Shown: positions 8,715 through 17,013, numbered from the stretch's first letter. The stretch: 64,000 nucleotides of DNA from an uncultured Paludibacter sp. (GCA_937897985.1 CALCBD010000033.1:127617-191616), one strand, 5' to 3'. A program made the numbers and translations. Notes: generated by a model from the letters alone, not told the origin.

Positions 8715-10886
8715 ATGAAACGCTTCAAAATCATTTTTGTTTTAACATTATGTCTGCAATTTTCTCACGCCAACCTGTTATATGACATTACAGACGGGAA
8801 ATTCAAACCTGCAAAATTTGATAATACAGTCGCCATGAATGATGGTGAACATTATACAATGAAATTTAAAGACAATGCGATTGTTAAATATGATTACCGT
8901 ACCGGTGCAACAATCGACACTGTATTCAGTATTTTCAGGATAAAGAATTGTCCTTTTAAAAACATATCCGGATATCTTTTCAGTCCGAATGAACAAAAGT
9001 TGTTGATTTACAGCAACGTAAAATACAGGTATCGCCGGACTTTTACTGCCGAATATTATATATATGACATTAAACGCAGAGAGATACAGGCACTTTCGGA
9101 AAACGGACCGCAGGAAGTACCGCTGTTTTCGCCCGACAGCAGATATATTGCTTTTGCAAGAGATAATAATCTGTTCATGAAAAAGCTCGATTTCAATACC
9201 GAGATTGCTATTACCAAAGATGGAGAAAAAGGAAAAATTATCAACGGTACCCCCGACTGGGTTTATGAGGAAGAATTTGAGGCTACGCGTCACTTTGCAT
9301 GGAGTCCCGACAGTAAATTACTTGCATTCACCAAATTTAACGAAACGGATATCCCCGAGTTTTCCTTTCAGTTCTACAAAAACACAGCAGATGTCAATGA
9401 ACTGAATCTGTATCCTCCATTGTATCAATTTAAATACCCGAAAGCCGGTGGTAACAATTCAAAAGTGAGTGTTTGTGTATACGATGATTTTAACAAAACC
9501 ACTCTTTACATGCAATTGCCCGAAAATGATCAGGACTTTTATATTCCCCGTATCCGATGGACAAACTCAGCTGATCAACTGGCAATATTCAAACTGAACC
9601 GCAATCAGAATCGGCTGGATATGCTGATTGCAAACCCAAAATCAACAGTTACTAAACTTATTCTTCGTCAGGAAGATAAATATTATGTTGATTACGAAAA
9701 TATTGACTTTATTCAATTTACAACAGACAATCAATACTTTTTCGGATTAAGCGAGCAGGATGGTTACCGACACATATATCAATACAGAATCAATGGAATG
9801 ATTTACAAACAATTGACTAAAGGAAACTGGGATGTCACGGATTTTTATGGATACGACGAAAAAAATAAAAGGATTTATTATCAATCAGCCGAAATTTCAC
9901 CTTTACAACGCGATATTTATTCACTCGATTCAAAAGGCAAAAAAATCAAATTGTCAGTTGAAAAAGGCACTCACAATGCAGTTTTCAATTCAGATTTAAG
10001 CTATTTCTTTGACAAATATTCGGGTACCGATCAACCGGACATTGTAACTTTAAAAACATCAAACGGATTATTAATCAGAACTTTGGACAATAACTCAGTT
10101 ATAAAAAATGAATTCAACAGTCTGAAACTTCCAAAAAAAGAATTTTTCAGTTTTGTAAGTTCCGAAAATATTAAACTGAACGGCTGGATGTTAAAGCCTT
10201 CAGATTTTGACATTAACAAAAAATATCCTGTTCTGCAGGTACAATACGGTGGCCCCAATTCGCAACAGGTACTTGATAAATGGGACATTGGCTGGGAATA
10301 TTATCTCGCTTCAAAGGGCTATGTAGTAGTGTGTGTTGATGGACGGGGAACAGGAGCTCGTGGTTCGGAATTCAGAAAATGCACTTACATGCAACTTGGA
10401 ATACTTGAAACAAGAGATCAGGTTGAAACAGCAAAATACCTGGGTAGCCAGAGTTTCATCGATAAAAACAGAATCGGTATCTGGGGATGGAGTTTTGGAG
10501 GATCGCTCACTTTATGGTCGATGAGTACAGGTGAAGATGTATTTAAAGCCGGAATTGCTGTCGCACCCGTTACCGACTGGCGACTGTACAATACAGCATA
10601 TACAGAAAGGTTCATGCGCAGACCTCAGGAGAATTTTGATGGTTATGATAAAACATCTGCATTGAAGATGGCTGAAAAGCTTAGCGGAAAACTCCTCATA
10701 GTTCACGGATCGGCCGACGATAATGTTCATTTGCAAAACACAATGTTATACATCGACCGGTTGGTAGCCTCCGACAAGCAATTTGAAATGCAGATTTATA
10801 CTGACAAAAACCATAGCATACTTGGCAAACAAACAAGAAGACATTTATATACAAGAATGAGTGAATTTTTATTCAGAAATTTGTAA
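8715..10886 (+). CDS. Dipeptidyl peptidase IV family serine peptidase (S9B)
   Basis: A 723-residue secreted or periplasmic peptidase with a signal peptide (MKRFKIIFVLTLCLQFSHA). Residues about 90-450 form the DPP IV N-terminal beta-propeller. They include VYEEEFEATRHFAWSPD with Glu185-187, corresponding to the paired glutamates that hold the substrate amino terminus. The C-terminal alpha/beta-hydrolase domain carries GWSFGG (Ser593), GSADDNVH (Asp668) and KNHSI (His700), a complete catalytic triad. Such enzymes release Xaa-Pro or Xaa-Ala dipeptides from peptides, and Bacteroidetes homologues support growth on protein. The gene is monocistronic; a Bacteroidetes -7 box lies at 8615-8622. Confidence 0.95.
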   Translation: MKRFKIIFVLTLCLQFSHANLLYDITDGKFKPAKFDNTVAMNDGEHYTMKFKDNAIVKYDYRTGATIDTVFSIFRIKNCPFKNISGYLFSPNEQKLLIYSNVKYRYRRTFTAEYYIYDIKRREIQALSENGPQEVPLFSPDSRYIAFARDNNLFMKKLDFNTEIAITKDGEKGKIINGTPDWVYEEEFEATRHFAWSPDSKLLAFTKFNETDIPEFSFQFYKNTADVNELNLYPPLYQFKYPKAGGNNSKVSVCVYDDFNKTTLYMQLPENDQDFYIPRIRWTNSADQLAIFKLNRNQNRLDMLIANPKSTVTKLILRQEDKYYVDYENIDFIQFTTDNQYFFGLSEQDGYRHIYQYRINGMIYKQLTKGNWDVTDFYGYDEKNKRIYYQSAEISPLQRDIYSLDSKGKKIKLSVEKGTHNAVFNSDLSYFFDKYSGTDQPDIVTLKTSNGLLIRTLDNNSVIKNEFNSLKLPKKEFFSFVSSENIKLNGWMLKPSDFDINKKYPVLQVQYGGPNSQQVLDKWDIGWEYYLASKGYVVVCVDGRGTGARGSEFRKCTYMQLGILETRDQVETAKYLGSQSFIDKNRIGIWGWSFGGSLTLWSMSTGEDVFKAGIAVAPVTDWRLYNTAYTERFMRRPQENFDGYDKTSALKMAEKLSGKLLIVHGSADDNVHLQNTMLYIDRLVASDKQFEMQIYTDKNHSILGKQTRRHLYTRMSEFLFRNL

Positions 10887-10978
10887 AATATTCAATATTT
10901 AATCATTCTGAAAAAAGATTTATGTTGTAAAACATTATTTATGATAAATTTATTTATGGCAAAAGATTCGAAAAACAT

Positions 10979-10986
10979 TAACTTTG
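10979..10986 (+). promoter_or_regulatory. Putative -7 promoter box of the sugar transporter-kinase operon
   Basis: TAACTTTG matches TAnnTTTG and lies 64 bases before the transporter ATG. A -33 TTG is not obvious. Confidence 0.4.
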
Positions 10987-11050
10987 TAAGTCTTTTTTTC
11001 AGGCAAAATACTTTACATCTATCATCAAATAATTTTTAAAAAAACTTCGT

Positions 11051-12319
11051 ATGAACACAGAAAACAAAAGTTATGCATTGCCCATTGCAATGATGTTTGC
11101 GTTATTTTTCATGATTGCTTTCGTTACCGGTTTACCAAGTCCAATGGGTGTAATTGTTGCAAAACAATTCGGAGCATCCAATTTTGAATCACAGTTAGGT
11201 TTTTTGGGAAACTTCCTTGCTTATGCTTTCATGGGTATTCCTGCCGGAATAATGTTAAAGAAATGGGGTTACAAAGTTACAGCATTAGCAGCCATAACCG
11301 TTGGTTTTGTTGGCGTTGGAGTTCAGTTCTTTTCAGGTCAGGTAGGTAGTTTTTCAGTATATCTTGCAGGAGCATTCATTTCAGGTTTTTCAATGTGTAT
11401 GTTGAATACTGTTGTAAATCCAATGTTGAATACACTTGGAGGCGGTGGCAACAAAGGAAATCAGCTGATTCAGTTTGGTGGTTCAATTAACTCAATCGGT
11501 GCAACTATTACTCCAATGCTGGTCGGATATTTAATGGGTGCCGAAGCCGGACGTACAATTGAGAAAGCTAATCCAGCACTCTTTTTAGCAATGGGAATTT
11601 TTGCACTTGCATTTGTGGTATTAATATTTGTAAAAATACCTGAACCTCACAAAGAAACAGCAGCTGAAAGAAAAGTAAAACATGCTCACAGTCCTTTATC
11701 ATTCCGTCATTTTGTATTCGGAGCGATCGCAATTTTCATTTATGTAGGTATTGAAATCGGAATTCCGAGTACAGCCAATCTGTTCATGACAGCACAACCC
11801 ACAGCTTTGAATCCGGGTTTAGGAATAGATGCCACTGTAGCCGGAAGTATTGTTGGGGTATATTGGTTATTAATGTTGGTCGGTCGTCTTACAGGTGGAC
11901 TTGTAGGCTCAAAAATTTCAAGCAAAACAATGTTGATCAGCGTATCATCACTCGGACTTTTATTCATTCTGCTTGCCATTTTCACGCCGATTTCAGTTAC
12001 TATTACTTTACCGGTTTTACTCACAAAAGTTCCTATTAGCGTCGCATTCCTGGTATTATGTGGTTTATGTACTTCCATTATGTGGGGCGGAATTTTCAAT
12101 CTTGCCGTCGAAGGTCTCGGAAAATACACAGCAGCAGCTTCAGGAATCTTTATGGTAATGGTAATGGGCGGTGGAATTGTTCCTTTGATTCAGGGATGGG
12201 TTTCCGATCATTTTGGATATATCAGCAGTTATTGGGTAATGTTTGTATGTCTGGCTTACATGCTTTGGTATGCACTGGTAGGCTGCAAAAATGTAAATAA
12301 AGATATACCTGTAGAATAA
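11051..12319 (+). CDS. Major facilitator sugar permease (FHS-like)
   Basis: A 422-residue, about 12-helix major facilitator protein of the inner membrane. The N-terminal helix (LPIAMMFALFFMIAFVTGLP) and the first half with MGVIVAKQFGAS resemble the FHS group (fucose/glucose/galactose-H+ symporters) used by Bacteroidetes for hexose uptake. A long central loop (KIPEPHKETAAERKVKHA) separates the two six-helix bundles, and GVYWLLMLVGRLTGGLVGSK in the second half is a typical MFS helix-loop. The ROK kinase follows after 59 bases on the same strand, suggesting uptake and phosphorylation of the same hexose or amino-hexose. The exact sugar is inference. Confidence 0.88.
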   Translation: MNTENKSYALPIAMMFALFFMIAFVTGLPSPMGVIVAKQFGASNFESQLGFLGNFLAYAFMGIPAGIMLKKWGYKVTALAAITVGFVGVGVQFFSGQVGSFSVYLAGAFISGFSMCMLNTVVNPMLNTLGGGGNKGNQLIQFGGSINSIGATITPMLVGYLMGAEAGRTIEKANPALFLAMGIFALAFVVLIFVKIPEPHKETAAERKVKHAHSPLSFRHFVFGAIAIFIYVGIEIGIPSTANLFMTAQPTALNPGLGIDATVAGSIVGVYWLLMLVGRLTGGLVGSKISSKTMLISVSSLGLLFILLAIFTPISVTITLPVLLTKVPISVAFLVLCGLCTSIMWGGIFNLAVEGLGKYTAAASGIFMVMVMGGGIVPLIQGWVSDHFGYISSYWVMFVCLAYMLWYALVGCKNVNKDIPVE

Positions 12320-12378
12320 AACAACAAATAAAAATATCGTTTGTATCTTCTTTAAAAGAAAAATAAAATAAGAAAATA

Positions 12379-13335
12379 ATGGAAAAACCTTATGTAATCG
12401 GAATGGATATGGGTGGTACAAACACCGTATTCGGCGTAGTGGATGCACGCGGGAATGTTATCTCGAAAAGTGCAATTAAAACAGGTACACATACTGATGT
12501 AAATCTGTACATTCAGGATTTGTACGACGAAATGATTAAATTAATTGAAGCTGAAGGTGGTGCCGACAAATTCAAAGGAATCGGAATCGGAGCTCCTAAC
12601 GGAAATTATTATACAGGCAACATTGAATTTGCTCCCAATTTACCCTGGAAAGGAGTTATCCCTTTTGCCAATCTAATGGCCGATAAATTCGGAATTCCTG
12701 CTGCACTCACCAACGATGCTAATGCAGCAGCTTTCGGCGAAATGACTTATGGTGCTGCTCATGGAATGAAAAACTTTATCATGATTACACTTGGCACAGG
12801 TGTGGGCAGTGGTATTATCATTGATGGAAAAGTACTTTACGGACACGATGGTTTTGCAGGCGAGCTGGGACACACAACTGCCATCCGTGAAAACGGACGT
12901 CAGTGTGGTTGCGGAAAATCCGGTTGTCTTGAGACCTATTGCTCAGCAACAGGTGTAGCACGTTCGGCCCGTGAAATTCTCGGATCGAGCACAAAAGAAA
13001 GTTTGCTTCGTAATATTCCTGTTGAAAGCATTACCTCAAAAGATGTATATGAAGCAGCGATACAGGGCGATGAAATAGCCAAAGAAATTTTTGCCTTTAC
13101 AGGAAAAATCCTCGGACAAAGTCTGGCCGATTTTGTTGCATTCAGCGCTCCCGAAGCAATAATTCTTTTCGGTGGTCTTTCGAAAGCCGGCGATTTAATA
13201 ATGAATCCGATACGTGAAAGTATGGAAAGCAACCTTCTTCCGCTGTGGAAAGGTAAAATCAAACTCCTTTTCTCTGATTTAAAAGAAGCCGATGCTGCCA
13301 TTTTAGGTGCAAGCGCTCTGGCATGGGAATTATAA
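12379..13335 (+). CDS. ROK family sugar kinase (glucokinase-like)
   Basis: A 318-residue cytosolic ROK-family kinase. The N-terminal phosphate loop DMGGTNTVFGVV begins at Asp10. GIGAPNG and NLPW line the sugar site, the catalytic Asp113 sits in TNDANAAA, and TLGTGVGSGII is the adenosine loop. GELGH (Glu162, His165) with the CGCG..GC zinc cluster (Cys176, Cys178, Cys183) is the ROK signature. The family phosphorylates glucose, N-acetylglucosamine, mannose or fructose with ATP; glucokinase is the most likely activity here. It is the second gene of an operon with the MFS permease, consistent with trapping the imported sugar. The promoter lies upstream of the permease. Confidence 0.93.
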   Translation: MEKPYVIGMDMGGTNTVFGVVDARGNVISKSAIKTGTHTDVNLYIQDLYDEMIKLIEAEGGADKFKGIGIGAPNGNYYTGNIEFAPNLPWKGVIPFANLMADKFGIPAALTNDANAAAFGEMTYGAAHGMKNFIMITLGTGVGSGIIIDGKVLYGHDGFAGELGHTTAIRENGRQCGCGKSGCLETYCSATGVARSAREILGSSTKESLLRNIPVESITSKDVYEAAIQGDEIAKEIFAFTGKILGQSLADFVAFSAPEAIILFGGLSKAGDLIMNPIRESMESNLLPLWKGKIKLLFSDLKEADAAILGASALAWEL

Positions 13336-13380
13336 AAGGCTTTTTTCAATAATAACAAGAAAAAGAGCTGAAATAAAAAT

Positions 13381-13560
13381 TGATCTGCCCCCAAAAAGTT
13401 GGACAGATTAATAATTAAAATTTAAAAGGACTGATTTCGGAACATAACCGGACTTAGTCCTTTTAGTTTTTCTTTGATTGTGAAGTTGTTATGATAATAA
13501 ATTTTTCAGGTTCAGTTTCAAAATGTTTGATAGAAGAGAACTTTTGAAAAATATATAATT
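13381..13560 (-). mobile_element. Decayed IS3-family insertion sequence end with transposase C-terminus
   Basis: The plus strand at 13381-13406 contains CCCCCAAAAAGTTGGACAG, the kind of terminal repeat I recognise from Bacteroidetes IS3 elements. Reading the minus strand toward it, a frame ending in TAA at 13422-13424 encodes YYHNNFTIKEKLKGLSPV, the highly conserved C-terminus of the IS3 integrase (YYNxxRIKxKLxGLSPV). Upstream the frame is broken: the preceding FETEPEKF is in another frame and an in-frame TGA occurs. Only about 40 codons remain and the other end is missing, so this is an inactive fragment. Confidence 0.7.
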
Positions 13561-13578
13561 GCTTATCAGATAGACTTA

Positions 13579-13597
13579 ACAGGTTTTGAAAACCTGT
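13579..13597. repeat. Short perfect palindrome (ACAGGTTTT/AAAACCTGT)
   Basis: Nine-base arms around a single central G, followed by the related CAGGTCTTGAAAAC. Similar ACAGGTTTT-type palindromes are, from memory, dispersed in Bacteroidetes intergenic DNA. It has no T-tract, so it is probably not a terminator. Confidence 0.5.
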
Positions 13598-13805
13598 CAG
13601 GTCTTGAAAACGTAATCTGAATTGCCCAAATCCCAACAGATATTTGCCTGCAATAATTTTGAATAAAAAGGCTGCCTATAAATTTATAAAAAAAATATTC
13701 AGGCTCTTTTTTTTGAGTGTAAATGGAGAAACATCAAAAAGCTCCTTTTTTTAATAGAAAATACCAATACAGTTTTTCAAAACCCTGCACATGATTTATA
13801 TCAAT

Positions 13806-13842
13806 AAAAAAAGCCACTGAAAAAAAATTCAGTGGCTTTTTC
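13806..13842 (-). terminator. Terminator of the infC-rpmI-rplT operon
   Basis: A 10-bp perfect stem (13811-13820 with 13829-13838, loop of 8) is bordered by an A-run on the left, which reads as a T-tract on the minus strand. It lies 33 bases after the rplT stop. Confidence 0.85.
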
Positions 13843-13874
13843 AATGTATATTATTGTTTCTGGCAATCTCTTAC

Positions 13875-14225
13875 TTATGCATTTTTAGCTTTAAGTACGA
13901 TAGCTTTAAAAGCTTCAGGGTGATTCATAGCTAAATCGGCCAATACCTTACGGTTCATTTCAATACCGGCTTTGTGTAAAGCACCCATTAATTTTGAATA
14001 CGACATACCTTCCAAACGTGCGGCAGCATTGATACGCTGAATCCATAAAGCTCTGAAACTGCGTTTTTTGTTTTTACGATCGCGGTAAGCATATTGCAAA
14101 CCCTTTTCCCATGTGTTTTTGGCAACAGTCCATACATTACGGCGGCCACCGAAATAACCTCTTGTGAGGCTTAAAATTCTTTTTCTTCTTTTACGTGAAG
14201 CAACGTGATTTACTGATCTTGGCAT
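13875..14225 (-). CDS. rplT: 50S ribosomal protein L20
   Basis: The 116-residue L20 binds 23S rRNA early in 50S assembly. The start MPRSVNHVASRKRRKRILSL, the KGYFG-like RGYFGGRR, and FRALWIQRINAAAR are diagnostic. It is the last gene of infC-rpmI-rplT. In other bacteria L20 represses the operon by binding the leader or intercistronic RNA. The unusually long 112-base gap between rpmI and rplT could hold such a site, but I cannot identify a defined fold there. Confidence 0.97.
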   Translation of the reverse strand: MPRSVNHVASRKRRKRILSLTRGYFGGRRNVWTVAKNTWEKGLQYAYRDRKNKKRSFRALWIQRINAAARLEGMSYSKLMGALHKAGIEMNRKVLADLAMNHPEAFKAIVLKAKNA

Positions 14226-14337
14226 AATTAAAAATGATTTGTGAATGATAGCGTCTTACTTTTGCAAGAACTTAAAGCTAAAACACTCTGATTTTTTAAT
14301 AAAGAAAAAATTATTTAATAAGTTGATTTATTGACTA

Positions 14338-14535
14338 TTATCTCAAGCAAAGCATTTCTTTCACATTAATCAGATCTGTCTTCTTAACGATGGCAGTATG
14401 AGTTAAGTTACGTTTTTGCTTTGTTGTTTTTTTAGTCAAAATGTGACTTTTAAAAGCATGTTTTCTTTTAATCTTTCCTGTTCCGGTAAGGGCAAACCTT
14501 TTTTTAGCACCGGAGATAGTTTTCATTTTTGGCAT
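14338..14535 (-). CDS. rpmI: 50S ribosomal protein L35
   Basis: A 65-residue, strongly basic L35 of normal length, starting MPKMKTISGAKKRFALTGTG and ending HTAIVKKTDLINVKEML. It follows infC by 34 bases and is the middle gene of the infC-rpmI-rplT operon. Confidence 0.96.
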   Translation of the reverse strand: MPKMKTISGAKKRFALTGTGKIKRKHAFKSHILTKKTTKQKRNLTHTAIVKKTDLINVKEMLCLR

Positions 14536-14569
14536 TGTTACTATATTTAATTGATAAAAAAAATCCTTA

Positions 14570-15127
14570 TTATTTGGTTTTCTTCGGAGAGAACATGATT
14601 ATCATCCTTTTACCTTCAAGCTGAGGCAACTGATCCACCTTGGCATAGTCCTCCAGATCGTTGGCAAACCGGGCCAGCAGTACCTCACCCTGTTCTTTAA
14701 ATAAAATCGAACGTCCTTTGAAAAAAACATAAGCTTTAACCTTACACCCCTCCTTCAGGAACTCCTGAGCATGTTTCAGTTTGAAACTGTAATCATGATC
14801 ATCAGTTTGGGGTCCGAATCTGATTTCCTTCAAAACTACTTTGGCAGTTTTGGCTTTTGCTTCCTTTTCACGTTTTTTCTGTTGGTACAGAAACTTCTGA
14901 TAATCAACAACTCTACAAACAGGCGGCACAGCATTTGGTGAAATTTCAACCAAATCCAACTCAAGTGTGTCAGCTATTCTTAAGGCTTCATCGAATGAAT
15001 AGACGCCCTGTTCTACGTTATCTCCTACCAAACGTACTTCTTTAAGCCCCTTGATTTTTTCGTTTATTCTGTTGGGTTGTTCTTTTTCCTTACCCCTTTG
15101 AGGCCTGATGGTTAATTGTTTAGCTAT
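14570..15127 (-). CDS. infC: Translation initiation factor IF-3, predicted ATA start
   Basis: IF-3 binds the 30S subunit, prevents premature 50S joining and proofreads the start codon. Landmarks are NRINEKIKG near the N-terminus, EVRLVGDNVEQGVYSFDEAL, LDLVEISPNAVPPVCRVVDY, and the C-terminal KEIRFGPQTDDHDYSFKLKH with FFKGRSI. I place the start at an ATA (15125-15127), giving 185 residues. An AGGAGG Shine-Dalgarno (plus 15137-15142) lies 9 bases upstream. The -7 promoter box at 15188-15195 lies downstream of the nearest upstream ATG (15220), so that ATG would not be on the mRNA, and its extra residues do not look like IF-3. Non-AUG starts (AUU in E. coli) allow IF-3 to repress its own mRNA; the same is inferred here. 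Confidence 0.9.
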   Translation of the reverse strand: MAKQLTIRPQRGKEKEQPNRINEKIKGLKEVRLVGDNVEQGVYSFDEALRIADTLELDLVEISPNAVPPVCRVVDYQKFLYQQKKREKEAKAKTAKVVLKEIRFGPQTDDHDYSFKLKHAQEFLKEGCKVKAYVFFKGRSILFKEQGEVLLARFANDLEDYAKVDQLPQLEGKRMIIMFSPKKTK

Positions 15128-15187
15128 TGTTTGTTTCCTCCTAAATTTTAAATGTGAATATAAATCAGTTTCGCATTTTTGAGCGCG

Positions 15188-15195
15188 CAAATATA
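15188..15195 (-). promoter_or_regulatory. -7 promoter box of the infC operon
   Basis: On the minus strand this is TATATTTG, an exact TAnnTTTG match. Transcription would begin near 15181, leaving a leader of about 55 bases to the ATA start and excluding the ATG at 15220. Confidence 0.55.
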
Positions 15196-15277
15196 ATACA
15201 TTTTTTTCATTCAGACACACTGCTATTCAAATTATTATCAAAGTATTTTTAAAATTAAATATAATTGCGTCAGTATA

Positions 15278-15308
15278 TTGTATAAAACCGAAAAAAAGAT
15301 TACTTTTG
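15278..15308 (+). promoter_or_regulatory. Promoter of rplY-pth
   Basis: TTG at 15278-15280 and TACTTTTG at 15301-15308 are separated by 20 bases, fitting the Bacteroidetes -33/-7 pattern. The leader to rplY is about 90 bases. Confidence 0.6.
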
Positions 15309-15407
15309 CAGCACTTTTTTGAAAAAGAAAGTGTGATGGGAAATTAAGCGACTAATCACTTAATAACGAAACGCTTAAATTTTGAGTAACACAATTATTT
15401 TAAACAA

Positions 15408-15995
15408 ATGAAAACATTTGAATTAAAAGGTACAGCAAGAACTGACCTTGGAAAAAAAGCCTCGAAAGCTGAACGTGTATCTGAAAACGTACCATGCGTA
15501 CTTTACGGGGGCAAAGAAAATCTACATTTCACTACAACAGTGAGCGATTTACGCAAACTCGTTTATTCACCTGAAGTTTTTGTAGTTGACCTTGATATTG
15601 AAGGAAAAAAATGCAAAGCTATCATGAAAGCCATTCAATTTCACCCGGTAACCGACAAAGTTTTGCACATCGACTTTTATGAACTTTCGGAGAACAAACC
15701 GGTAGTTGTTGAAATTCCTGTTAAACTCGAAGGTCTTTCCGAAGGTGTTAAAGCAGGGGGTAAACTGGCTCTCGAAATGCGCAAACTGAAAGTCAAAGGA
15801 TTATACACTAAAATTCCTGAAAAAATCATTCTCGATGTCACATCTTTAGGTTTGGGGAAATCTATTCAGGTTGGCAACGTAACAGTAGAAAATCTTGAAA
15901 TTCTGAATGCTAAAAATGCTGTTGTAGCACAGGTTAAACTGACAAGAGCCGCTCGTGGTGCTGCCGCAACCGCAGCTGCTGCAGGAAAAAAATAA
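15408..15995 (+). CDS. rplY: 50S ribosomal protein L25 (general stress protein Ctc type)
   Basis: The 195-residue long form of L25, which binds 5S rRNA. Residues 1-95 are the L25 domain (FELKGTARTDLGKKASK, PCVLYGG, then the conserved VLHIDFYEL), and about 100-180 form the TL5/Ctc C-terminal domain with VPVKLEGLSEGVKAGGKL-like sequence (here IPVKLEGLSEGVKAGGKL). The alanine-rich tail (GAAATAAAAGKK) is typical of Bacteroidetes. It is the first gene of an operon with pth, which starts 9 bases after its stop. Confidence 0.96.
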   Translation: MKTFELKGTARTDLGKKASKAERVSENVPCVLYGGKENLHFTTTVSDLRKLVYSPEVFVVDLDIEGKKCKAIMKAIQFHPVTDKVLHIDFYELSENKPVVVEIPVKLEGLSEGVKAGGKLALEMRKLKVKGLYTKIPEKIILDVTSLGLGKSIQVGNVTVENLEILNAKNAVVAQVKLTRAARGAAATAAAAGKK

Positions 15996-16004
15996 CATTT
16001 CAGC

Positions 16005-16568
16005 ATGAAATACTTAATTGTAGGCCTGGGTAATATTGGAGCCGAATATCAAAACACCCGCCACAACATAGGATTCACAGTATTGGACGCTTTAGCTAAA
16101 GCGTCCAATGTTTTTTTTACGGAAAACCGCTATGGTTCGACCTGTGAAGTTAAATTAAAAGGCAGAACACTGCTCCTTCTAAAACCTTCGACATACATGA
16201 ACCTGAGTGGAAATGCACTGCGTTACTGGATGCAAAAAGAAAAAATTGAAATCGGGAACGTACTGGTGATAGTTGACGATATTGCTCTGCCATTCGGCAC
16301 TTTGCGACTGAAACCTCAGGGGTCGGACGCCGGACATAACGGACTGAAAAATATCAGGGAAATCTTAGGTCATGATAATTACGCACGACTCAGGTTTGGA
16401 ATTGGAAATGATTTCAGCAAAGGCCATCAGGTGGAATATGTACTGGGCAAATGGACTGAACAGCAGGCCGAAAAACTCCCCGAAAGAACTGAAAAATGCA
16501 TTGAAATAATTCAAAGTTTCTGCCTGGCCGGAATGCAACTCACCATGACTCAGTTTAACGGAAAATAA
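16005..16568 (+). CDS. pth: Peptidyl-tRNA hydrolase
   Basis: Pth cleaves the ester bond of peptidyl-tRNAs that drop off ribosomes, recycling tRNA. The 187 residues are full length. Active-site features are Asn10 in GLGNIGAEY, His20 in NTRHNIGF, the KPSTYMNLSG loop, VIVDDIALPFGTLRLK with the conserved Asp, and GSDAGHNGLKNI. Pairing with rplY is common in bacteria. Oddly, codons 27-35 contain a perfect 28-base palindrome (16082-16109) followed by eight T's, which looks exactly like a rho-independent terminator although the encoded LDALAKASNVFF is normal Pth sequence. Confidence 0.96.
   Translation: MKYLIVGLGNIGAEYQNTRHNIGFTVLDALAKASNVFFTENRYGSTCEVKLKGRTLLLLKPSTYMNLSGNALRYWMQKEKIEIGNVLVIVDDIALPFGTLRLKPQGSDAGHNGLKNIREILGHDNYARLRFGIGNDFSKGHQVEYVLGKWTEQQAEKLPERTEKCIEIIQSFCLAGMQLTMTQFNGK
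16082..16118 (+). terminator. Terminator-like perfect palindrome inside the pth coding region
   Basis: Arms 16082-16095 and 16096-16109 are exact reverse complements (28 bases, no mismatch). A G and then an uninterrupted run of eight T's at 16111-16118 follow. In RNA the central bases would form the loop, leaving a stem of about 12 bp. It could attenuate pth expression from the rplY promoter; this is inference. Confidence 0.55.
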
Positions 16569-16704
16569 ACGGGAAGAATTTAAATATTCAGACACCGATC
16601 TGATCAGGTCTGAAAATCTTTCAACACGAAGGGCTATAAAATGCGAAAGGTAGCTTTACCTCACGGTAATCTACCAATCTTTTGTTAACCTTAAATCTAA
16701 TACT

Positions 16705-16797
16705 ATGAAAAAATCACAGGACAAAAGTACAGCCTTTATCCTGAATCTGCAAATGTTTTACCAAATATTTTCAGAAAAACTGTGTTTTATAACATAA
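16705..16797 (+). pseudogene. Possible 5' remnant of a SusC/RagA-type receptor gene
   Basis: An ATG after a Bacteroidetes-style leader (AACCTTAAATCTAATACT) opens a 30-codon frame, MKKSQDKSTAFILNLQMFYQ then IFSEKLCFIT, ending in TAA. It looks like the basic, start-of-hydrophobic N-terminus of TonB-dependent SusC family precursors, cut off where the signal helix should continue. Nothing downstream resembles the rest of such a receptor. It could equally be a chance frame or a leader peptide. Confidence 0.25.
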
Positions 16798-16848
16798 ATT
16801 TAAGGTTGCAGGGCAAATTAAAAATTACTATTCAAAAATTTAAGTTAA

Positions 16849-17013
16849 TATTTTTGATTTAATTGTCAAATTGTGAAAAAAAAATCATTGAAAAAAAGAA
16901 TTTATATAGCATTTCATTGAGATATACTTACATAATTAACGCGAATCAGAGGTTGAAAAAGTTTTTAGTTTCTGAATATTTGTATAAGATATCACGGCTG
17001 TTCGCGTTTTTTT
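16849..17013 (+). ncRNA. Candidate small RNA with its own promoter box and terminator
   Basis: A TATTTTTG box (16849-16856) matches TAnnTTTG. About 80 bases on, AACGCGAA (16938-16945) pairs with TTCGCGTT (17001-17008), which runs directly into seven T's. Inside, TCAGA (16946-16950) pairs with TCTGA (16971-16975), stacking on the outer helix. A transcript of about 150 bases with a terminator is plausible, but I recognise no known RNA family. Confidence 0.3.

Larger units (their letters stand above)
13336..13874. other. Gene-free stretch with transposon debris and palindromes
   Basis: No intact gene is present. The stretch holds an IS3-family remnant (13381-13560), a 9-bp-arm palindrome (13579-13597) and the rplT terminator (13806-13842). 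The remainder is AT-rich without recognisable content. Confidence 0.6.

Noticed and set aside
15128..15220. ATG at 15220 as the infC start
   Set aside because: A promoter box lies downstream of it, and the extra 31 residues do not resemble IF-3. The ATA with AGGAGG fits better.
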